Assembly (NCBI GenBank): GCA_030631725.1
Contig: DAOVKO010000118.1
Coordinates: 1 to 6,701, forward strand
DNA: 6,701 nucleotides
Reading direction: 5' to 3'
Source: Actinomycetes bacterium
GTDB taxonomy: Bacteria > Planctomycetota > Phycisphaerae > JAACET01
In this document: positions 1-4,618 of the stretch, piece after piece
How positions within the stretch are numbered: position 1 is the first letter of the stretch
How the letters are laid out: each line of letters starts with the position of its first letter
The notes under the pieces: generated by a model
What the model was told of the DNA's origin: nothing
The model's input: only the letters and a program-made list of their open reading frames with translations
Database searches by the model: none
Translations under genes and position numbers: made by a program

Positions 1-254
1 CCGAAAAGACCCCAGACCCATGACGTAGCTCTGTCCCGTTTGGCTTGGATGAAAAGCCACACGGCAACTCCAACTTGGACAAGCACAGAGACGATATTTC
101 GGGCTGCAAGCATTCCCTTTTGGCTCCAGGATAAGCTCGTCAGCCCGGAGGGGCCGTAGAGCCGTGCCGTGATGGATGTGATGATGGGATTGGAAACGAG
201 CGTGAGGGCCCACAAAACGATAAGAACGACAGCAATGACTTCAATCTTCTTCAT
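1..254 (-). CDS. Small membrane protein of unknown function, 5' part (C-terminus beyond window)
   Basis: The reverse strand opens with ATG at 254-252 and stays open for 84 codons to the window edge, so the C-terminus is not visible. A good Shine-Dalgarno (GGAGGA) lies just upstream of the ATG and supports this start. The protein begins MKKIEVIAVVLIVLWALTLV, a hydrophobic helix at about residues 5-25. After a short polar stretch (YGPSGLTSLSWSQKG) comes a second hydrophobic helix at about residues 53-70, then a basic segment (QAKRDR) and the start of another aromatic, apolar run. This is a small integral inner-membrane protein with at least two membrane segments. I recognise no family and propose no function. 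It is divergent from the exported-protein gene at 554, with about 300 bases between them. Confidence 0.7.
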   Translation of the reverse strand, partial: MKKIEVIAVVLIVLWALTLVSNPIITSITARLYGPSGLTSLSWSQKGMLAARNIVSVLVQVGVAVWLFIQAKRDRATSWVWGLF

Positions 255-279
255 GATTTCCTCCAGTTAACTACTGATC

Positions 280-308
280 ATTTGGTTTCCCGATAAACTC
301 TATGTCAA
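280..308 (-). promoter_or_regulatory. Weak candidate promoter for the minus-strand membrane protein
   Basis: On the minus strand a perfect -35 hexamer TTGACA (308-303) is followed after 17 bases by CCAAAT (285-280), which matches only three of six bases of TATAAT. It lies 26 bases upstream of the ATG at 254. The position suits a promoter for that gene, but the -10 is poor, so this is tentative. The surrounding stretch (about 255-330) is more AT-rich than the genes. Confidence 0.2.
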
Positions 309-468
309 CTATCTCTTTCCCCCATCATATCCGAATCCTCAAGCAGAGGGCATCTGCGATTTGCCAAAAGTAATCTAATCCGAAGGATGCTTCGCAAAGC
401 AGCTCTCCAGCATCTCGACGGAAAAATGTTCCCACAATCCTTGGGACAATTATTGGCTGAATTGGCCC

Positions 469-497
469 TTGACAGCCCAGTTGGCCGATGATAAGCT
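469..497 (+). promoter_or_regulatory. Candidate promoter for the exported-protein gene and possibly rpmA
   Basis: A perfect TTGACA at 469-474 is followed after 17 bases by TAAGCT (492-497), with an upstream TG at 489-490 in the extended -10 position. The -10 hexamer itself is weak (three of six). Initiation near 504 would give a leader of about 50 bases before the ATG at 554. The rest of 255-553 shows no convincing gene, RNA or strong terminator. Confidence 0.3.
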
Positions 498-553
498 CTG
501 GTGATTGTAGTAGGCTGCGGAACCCAACGGAACTAGCGGACGGAGAGCCAAGT

Positions 554-1168
554 ATGATCAGGAAAGCTGCGATATTCACAGCGGTGGCTGGGCTGGCTAT
601 GCTGGCTTCGGTGGCGGCTTGGGGCTATCCTCGCCCGGGCGCTTCCCCGCGGGACTGGCAACTGGATTTCAAATTCGGGCCTTTGAAGATGGTTCGCTTG
701 AGCCGGCCAGGAGGAAAGATTCGAACCTTCTGGTACTTGCCTTATACGGTAACCAACAATACCGGCCGGGATGTTGATTTTTACCCCCGCTGCCATCTGT
801 TCACCGATACCGGCCGACTTTTCCAGGCCCCCCAGGACGTGGACGCCTTGGCCTATCCCGATATCGCCGAGCTGCTCGGCCGAGAACTGCTCGAAGAGGA
901 GCTCTTCGTCCGCGGCAAACTTCTCCAAGGTGAGGAAAACGCCCGCGAAAGTGTTATAATATTAAGGAATTTTGACCCCAAGGCCATATCCTTCAAGTTG
1001 TTTATTTCGGGCCTCAGTGGCGAAACCGCCTGGGCCACGGATCCGATGACCGGCCGGAAGCACCCTTTGGTCAAGACCCTGCAGTTGAGTTACGCCCTGG
1101 GAGGCGACCGCTTCAGCAGAGTCGAGTTGACTGCACAGCTCAAAGACGAAGAATGGATCATGCGTTAG
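554..1168 (+). CDS. Predicted exported protein of unknown function
   Basis: This is a 204-residue protein. I chose ATG 554 over the in-frame ATG at 488 because GGAGAG sits 6 bases upstream and the protein then begins with a typical signal peptide: basic MIRK, then a hydrophobic core at about residues 5-22 with a likely cleavage near AAWG (residues 21-24). The mature part looks beta-rich. It includes WYLPYTVTNNTGRDVDFYPR (about 60-79), a shape seen in small extracytoplasmic beta-sandwich proteins in which a 'conserved N-T-G' turn precedes a strand. An acidic, probably helical stretch (about 103-118) follows, then further strands to the end at WIMR. A single Cys (residue 80) remains in the mature region and there is no lipobox. 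I cannot assign a function. It ends 22 bases before rpmA, so the two may be co-transcribed. Confidence 0.7.
   Translation: MIRKAAIFTAVAGLAMLASVAAWGYPRPGASPRDWQLDFKFGPLKMVRLSRPGGKIRTFWYLPYTVTNNTGRDVDFYPRCHLFTDTGRLFQAPQDVDALAYPDIAELLGRELLEEELFVRGKLLQGEENARESVIILRNFDPKAISFKLFISGLSGETAWATDPMTGRKHPLVKTLQLSYALGGDRFSRVELTAQLKDEEWIMR
952..960 (+). promoter_or_regulatory. Possible internal extended -10 promoter upstream of rpmA
   Basis: The sequence TGTTATAAT is a perfect extended -10 (TGn plus TATAAT), inside the coding region of the exported protein and followed by AT-rich ATTAAGG. No recognisable -35 lies 17 bases upstream, but extended -10 promoters can work without one. It would start a transcript near 967, about 220 bases before rpmA, giving the ribosomal gene its own supply. 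It could also be chance codon choice. Confidence 0.25.
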
Positions 1169-1190
1169 ATTATTCCGAGGGACACTGCAA

Positions 1191-1424
1191 ATGGCACATA
1201 AAAAAGGACAAGGCTCGACTCGCAACGGGCGCGACAGCAATGCCCAGTTTTTGGGCGTGAAGATCTATGGCGGGCAGAAGGTTATCCCCGGCTGTATCAT
1301 CGTCCGCCAGCGGGGCACCAAGTTCCGGCCCGGAGCCAACGTGGGTATCGGTCGGGATTATACCCTCTTCGCCATGGCAGCCGGCACCGTCCAGTTCCGC
1401 GGACGCCGCGTCTGCGTGGAGTAA
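1191..1424 (+). CDS. rpmA: 50S ribosomal protein L27 (bL27)
   Basis: bL27 is a component of the large ribosomal subunit whose N-terminal tail reaches toward the peptidyl transferase centre and helps place tRNA substrates. The 77-residue product starts MAHKKGQGSTRNGRDS, the family's diagnostic N-terminus, and continues with the conserved GVKIYGGQKVIPGCIIVRQR and FRPGANVGIGRDYTLFA blocks. It has no Firmicutes-type cleavable N-terminal extension. At 77 residues it is a little shorter than the 85-residue E. coli protein; the missing part is the C-terminal tail after the last strand (GTVQFRGRRVCVE). GAGGGA lies 8 bases upstream of ATG 1191. The usual partner rplU (L21) is not directly upstream; the exported-protein gene takes its place. 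A strong terminator follows. Confidence 0.96.
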   Translation: MAHKKGQGSTRNGRDSNAQFLGVKIYGGQKVIPGCIIVRQRGTKFRPGANVGIGRDYTLFAMAAGTVQFRGRRVCVE

Positions 1425-1449
1425 CCGCCAACCAGCAGCAGTCTAACTG

Positions 1450-1475
1450 GAGCGGCTCTAGCAGCCGCTCTTTTT
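1450..1475 (+). terminator. Rho-independent terminator after rpmA
   Basis: A perfect 8-bp stem GAGCGGCT (1450-1457) / AGCCGCTC (1463-1470) with a 5-base loop is followed at once by TTTTT and then ATTAA. It lies 25 bases after the rpmA stop and should separate the upstream unit from obg. Confidence 0.88.
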
Positions 1476-1484
1476 ATTAATCAG

Positions 1485-1508
1485 GCACAGAGACACAGAG
1501 GCACAAAG
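1485..1508 (+). repeat. Three-copy octamer tandem repeat
   Basis: Three consecutive 8-base units read GCACAGAG, ACACAGAG and GCACAAAG, differing by one or two bases. They lie between the rpmA terminator and the palindromic element at 1510-1601. Similar CACAGAG-rich runs occur as dispersed intergenic sequence in some bacterial genomes. Here it may be the flank of the repeat element, or a slippage product. Orientation is arbitrary. Confidence 0.6.
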
Positions 1509-1509
1509 T

Positions 1510-1601
1510 GTCATTCCCGCGCAAGCGGGAATCCATCTTTTTCGTGTATTTCAGGATTCCTGCTGGAGTTTATCCCGCACTTGATGCGGGGCAGGAATAA
1601 C
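1510..1601. repeat. Palindromic intergenic repeat element (REP/MITE-like), 92 bp
   Basis: The left arm is a perfect hairpin, ATTCCCGC (1513-1520) / GCGGGAAT (1525-1532), with a GCAA tetraloop. The right arm is a nested hairpin: outer stem ATTCCTGC (1556-1563) / GCAGGAAT (1591-1598), inner stem CCCGCA (1574-1579) / TGCGGG (1585-1590). The element's ends, GTCATTCC (1510-1517) and GGAATAAC (1594-1601), are inverted repeats with one mismatch. GGAATCC (1528-1534) also pairs with GGATTCC (1554-1560), so the arms can form one long structure. The 'GTCATTCCCGCG...CGGGAATCC' type sequence is a widespread dispersed bacterial repeat. It encodes nothing and lies 16 bases from the obg start, so it would form structure in the obg leader if transcription begins upstream of it. 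Confidence 0.75.
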
Positions 1602-1617
1602 AAGCGAGCTGTGGGCA

Positions 1618-2631
1618 ATGTTTGTCGATGAAGTCGAAATCTTCGTTCAGGGCGGCGACGGCGGGCACGGTTGCGTCAGCTTCCGGCGGGAACGCTTCGT
1701 ACCTCGCGGCGGTCCCGACGGCGGCGACGGCGGCAACGGCGGAAGCGTCTACCTCGAAGCCGTCGATGGCCTCGACACTCTTTCGGACATGGCCGGCAGA
1801 CATCACTGGCGGGCCCGGGGCGGAGGCCACGGCAAGGGCAAGAACATGACCGGCAAGAAGGGCAAGGACGTCGTTATCCGCGTGCCCACTGGAACGTTGA
1901 TATATGATCGGGACCTGAGCCTGCTCTTGCAAGATTTGAAAAAAGCGGGCCATCGGATTTGCGTAGCCCAGGGCGGCCAAGGCGGCAAGGGCAACGCCGC
2001 TTTTGCCACCGCCACTGAGCAGACCCCGCGTATCGCCCAGCCCGGAACCGAGGGCCGCCAGCGCTGGCTGAAATTGGAGCTCAAGCTCATCGCCGACCTC
2101 GGCCTTGTGGGCATGCCCAATGCCGGCAAGAGCACGCTCTTGAGCCGACTGTCAGCCGCTCGCCCGAAGATTGCCGCCTACGCCTTTACCACTTTGAACC
2201 CTCAGTTGGGGATCGTCGAGTTGAGCGATTACCGCCGGATGGTCATGGCCGATTTGCCTGGCCTGATTGAAGGTGCCCACCGGGGGCTGGGCCTGGGTGA
2301 AGCCTTCTTGCGACACATCGAGCGAACGAGGATAATCGTACACCTGCTGGACATCTGTCCGGCGGGAGAGGCAGACCCAGCCGAAAATTATCGGACCATT
2401 CGCCGCGAGCTCACCGCCTACAGCCCCAAGCTCGCCGCCAAGCCGGAGATGATCGTAGCCAACAAAATGGACCTGACCGGCTCAGACCAGGCCCTGGCCA
2501 AACTCCGGGACGATCTCAAGACCGAGGTCATCGGCATCTCCGCCGTGGTCGGCACGAACCTGAAGCAGTTGACCGAGGCCTTGTGGACCAAACTCGCCCA
2601 GTTGCCGGATGAAGACATGGGAGACACTTGA
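1618..2631 (+). CDS. obg: Obg/CgtA GTPase (ribosome assembly)
   Basis: Obg is an essential cytoplasmic GTPase that binds the 50S subunit during late assembly and is linked to stringent and stress responses. The 337-residue protein begins MFVDEVEIFVQGGDGGHGCV, the start of the glycine-rich Obg fold, which spans about residues 1-157 (note GGPDGGDGGNGGSV at 31-44 and GGQGGKGN at 119-126). The G domain follows: G1 GMPNAGKS (165-172), G2 FTTLNP (190-195), G3 DLPGLIEGAHRGLGLG (212-227), G4 NKMD (282-285), G5 SA (308-309). It ends soon after the G domain and has no C-terminal OCT/TGS extension as seen in some longer family members. The start is fixed by family alignment, since the Shine-Dalgarno is weak (GTGGG only 3 bases upstream). 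It opens the obg-coaX-mnmE operon, and its TGA overlaps the coaX ATG. Confidence 0.97.
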   Translation: MFVDEVEIFVQGGDGGHGCVSFRRERFVPRGGPDGGDGGNGGSVYLEAVDGLDTLSDMAGRHHWRARGGGHGKGKNMTGKKGKDVVIRVPTGTLIYDRDLSLLLQDLKKAGHRICVAQGGQGGKGNAAFATATEQTPRIAQPGTEGRQRWLKLELKLIADLGLVGMPNAGKSTLLSRLSAARPKIAAYAFTTLNPQLGIVELSDYRRMVMADLPGLIEGAHRGLGLGEAFLRHIERTRIIVHLLDICPAGEADPAENYRTIRRELTAYSPKLAAKPEMIVANKMDLTGSDQALAKLRDDLKTEVIGISAVVGTNLKQLTEALWTKLAQLPDEDMGDT

Positions 2632-3398
2632 TGAAAATGCTGGCGGTGAATGTGGGCAATTCGCGGGTGGCTTTCGGCATATTTGAGGATGGCCGATTGA
2701 CCCAGGGTGAGCGTCATCAGCTCAGCAACAATCAGGCTGAACTGATCCAAACGGCCCAGGTGTGGGGCGAGATGGCTGCCGGGGGCAATAGCCTGGCTGT
2801 TTTGGCCAGTGTCAATCCACCCGTCCTCCGCCTGCTGCAAAAGGTGTTAGCCCAGGACGTTGGCATGAAGGTCCTGACCGTGGGCCAGGATGTGCCTTTA
2901 CCCATGAAAGTGGACCTGCCGGCCCCGGAAAAGGTCGGCGTGGACCGCATCCTGAATGCCGCCGCGGCTTACGAGCGAATCAAGGACGCCGTGGCCGTAG
3001 TTGACGCCGGCACGGCCATCACCGTTGATTGTGTCTCACCCGAGGGGGTCTTTCTCGGCGGGGCCATACTGCCCGGCTTGGCGCTCTCCGCCCGCATTCT
3101 TCATCAGCAGACCGCACTGCTGCCCGAGGTAAAAATAGACCGTCCGGACTGGGTTTACGGCAAGGATACCTCCCAGGCCATCGTAGCCGGCATATACTAC
3201 GGGGCCCTTGGGGCCATCCGCGAGCTCGTCGAGCGCTACGCCAGCGAGCTGCGGGCTTGGCCGGTAACCATTGTTACCGGTGGAGACGGTGAGCTCATCC
3301 GGGCTGGATGCGGCTTTATCCAAGCCTACGTGCCCAACCTGACCCTGATTGGTATTGAGCTTTCGCTGCGCCGGGCCCAGCAAGGGACCAAGCAATGA
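2631..3398 (+). CDS. coaX: Type III pantothenate kinase (CoaX)
   Basis: This cytoplasmic kinase phosphorylates pantothenate with ATP in the first step of coenzyme A synthesis; type III enzymes belong to the ASKHA (acetate and sugar kinase/Hsp70/actin) fold and escape CoA feedback. The 255-residue protein shows the family blocks in order: N-terminal phosphate loop VNVGNSR (6-12), GVDR (103-106), the second phosphate motif DAGTAITVD (125-133) with the likely catalytic Asp125, GGAILPGLALSARIL (143-157), and VTGGDGELI (215-223). The oddity is Asn7: the usual motif is D-x-G-N-T/S, so the first conserved Asp is Asn here (codon AAT, clear in the sequence). I chose ATG 2631, with GGGAG 7 bases upstream, over the in-frame TTG 2628. 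The ATG overlaps the obg stop (TGATG) and the gene's own end overlaps mnmE by ATGA, so translation is probably coupled on both sides. Length is normal for the family. Confidence 0.93.
   Translation: MKMLAVNVGNSRVAFGIFEDGRLTQGERHQLSNNQAELIQTAQVWGEMAAGGNSLAVLASVNPPVLRLLQKVLAQDVGMKVLTVGQDVPLPMKVDLPAPEKVGVDRILNAAAAYERIKDAVAVVDAGTAITVDCVSPEGVFLGGAILPGLALSARILHQQTALLPEVKIDRPDWVYGKDTSQAIVAGIYYGALGAIRELVERYASELRAWPVTIVTGGDGELIRAGCGFIQAYVPNLTLIGIELSLRRAQQGTKQ
3261..3280. repeat. Perfect short inverted repeat inside coaX
   Basis: CCGGTAAC (3261-3268) and GTTACCGG (3273-3280) form a perfect 8-bp stem with a 4-base CATT loop, extendable by a G-U pair. It falls within the codons for PVTIVTGG. There is no following T run, so it is not a classical terminator. 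It may be chance or an RNA structure affecting downstream translation. Confidence 0.45.
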
Positions 3399-4618
3399 CT
3401 CCGCCGGCCTCGGTAGGCATACAAGCGGCTCTGCTCACCCCGCTGGGACCGGCTGGCATTACCGTGGTGCAGGTCGTTGGCCGCGGCGCTGCGGATTTGG
3501 TGGGGCACGTCTTGCGGGATGGCAAGGGCGAGCCAATAAATCTGCGGGGCAGGGCGGGCAAAATGTATCACGGCTACATCGTCGAGGCCGACGGCCAACG
3601 TGTGGATGAAGTAGTCGTCTGCTCGAGCCGACTCACCCAGCAAGGATATGAGGCCGTGGACATCTGTTGCCACGGCGGAGTCCGCCCGGCCCAGAAGATA
3701 ATGGAAGTGCTCACCGCAGTCGGAGCGTCTCCTGTCCAGGCCCAGGACTTGCCCGGCGGGGGCCTGGCCGAGTTTGTCGATCTTGCCGGCGGCAGTTATC
3801 AGGGCCTGGCGGGAGAAGTATTGAGCCAACTTTGCCGGGCCCACACGGACCTGACCGTCCGCATCCTCCTCGAGCAACTCACCGGCGGGCTCAGGGCCGA
3901 ACTACAACGACTATTGAACGAAGAATTGTCGGCCGAGCAGATGCAGCAGGCAATCGATCGCCTGCTGGCTACCTGGCACTGCGGCAGACGCCTCACAACC
4001 CCGCCGACGGTGGCAATCATCGGTCCAGCCAACGCCGGCAAGAGTTCCTTGGCCAACCTCCTCAGCTCACGCCCGGCCAGCATCGTAACTCCCCACCCCG
4101 GCACCACTCGCGATTGGGTTACCCATCAAACCTCCCTGGACGGACTTTCAGTAGTCCTGATAGATACCGCTGGCCATCGGGACCCTGTCGATGCCCTGGA
4201 GGCCGAGGCCATTCGCCGGGCCCACCAGCAGAGCCGACGGGCAGACCTGCGGCTACTTGTCATTGACGGCACGAGCCGGGCCCAGACTTTGCCCAAACTT
4301 TCCGACCGCATACAAACCGTCGTAGCTCTCAACAAGGCTGACTTGAAAGGCTTCTCGGCTAAGGCCGTCCCTGCCGAATTGGCCCGTTGGCCTTGCGTCA
4401 AGACCTCCGCCGTTACCGGCCAAGGACGAGAGGAGCTGACCATAGCCTTACTGAAAGCCCTGAACTGCGAGAAGCTCCGCCATGGCGGACCGCTGGTCTT
4501 CACCGAGCGACAGAAAAAGTGCTTGGAACACGCAGCAAGCGAACTGAAGGACACCAAGCAAATAATCCCGGGCCCAGTCCGGCAAGCACTCCACGAATGC
4601 TTGATGGGACAGACTTAG
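3395..4618 (+). CDS. mnmE: Divergent MnmE/TrmE-like tRNA-modification GTPase lacking the C-terminal Cys motif
   Basis: MnmE, with MnmG, modifies the wobble uridine of certain tRNAs; it has a folate-binding N-domain, a helical domain and an inserted G domain. Here (407 residues) the N-domain is divergent: LTPLGPAGITVVQVVGRGA (14-32) fits the usual 'GxxGIxVIRVSG', DEVVV (71-75) and CCHGG (91-95) match the later conserved points, but the usual GED and GEFTxRAFxNGK signatures are not recognisable. The G domain is clear: G1 GPANAGKS (210-217, with the K+-sensing Asn), G2 GTTRD (236-240), G3 DTAG (257-260), G4 NKAD (313-316), G5 TSA (337-339). The protein ends VRQALHECLMGQT, where family members continue through ITG to the terminal FCIGK. 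That catalytic Cys motif is absent, and neither other frame restores it. AGGGA precedes ATG 3395 by 7 bases. Whether it keeps MnmE activity is open; family membership is well supported. Confidence 0.87.
   Translation: MTPPASVGIQAALLTPLGPAGITVVQVVGRGAADLVGHVLRDGKGEPINLRGRAGKMYHGYIVEADGQRVDEVVVCSSRLTQQGYEAVDICCHGGVRPAQKIMEVLTAVGASPVQAQDLPGGGLAEFVDLAGGSYQGLAGEVLSQLCRAHTDLTVRILLEQLTGGLRAELQRLLNEELSAEQMQQAIDRLLATWHCGRRLTTPPTVAIIGPANAGKSSLANLLSSRPASIVTPHPGTTRDWVTHQTSLDGLSVVLIDTAGHRDPVDALEAEAIRRAHQQSRRADLRLLVIDGTSRAQTLPKLSDRIQTVVALNKADLKGFSAKAVPAELARWPCVKTSAVTGQGREELTIALLKALNCEKLRHGGPLVFTERQKKCLEHAASELKDTKQIIPGPVRQALHECLMGQT

Noticed and set aside
325..579. 84-codon minus-strand open frame in the divergent intergenic region
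   Set aside because: It overlaps the start of the exported-protein gene, has no clear ribosome binding site, and its product shows no recognisable motif. The plus-strand signal-peptide gene explains the region better.
1513..1598. CRISPR-like or riboswitch interpretation of the hairpin region before obg
   Set aside because: There is no repeat-spacer periodicity, and I recognise no known riboswitch core. Terminal inverted repeats and the dispersed-repeat-like sequence fit a REP/MITE-like element better.
3326..3877. 183-codon minus-strand open frame across coaX and mnmE
   Set aside because: It is antisense to two well-supported genes, with no motif and no plausible start signal.
3667..4266. 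199-codon plus-strand open frame within mnmE
   Set aside because: The product is Arg/Pro/Gly-rich, typical of an out-of-frame reading of GC-rich coding DNA. The mnmE frame has all five G motifs.
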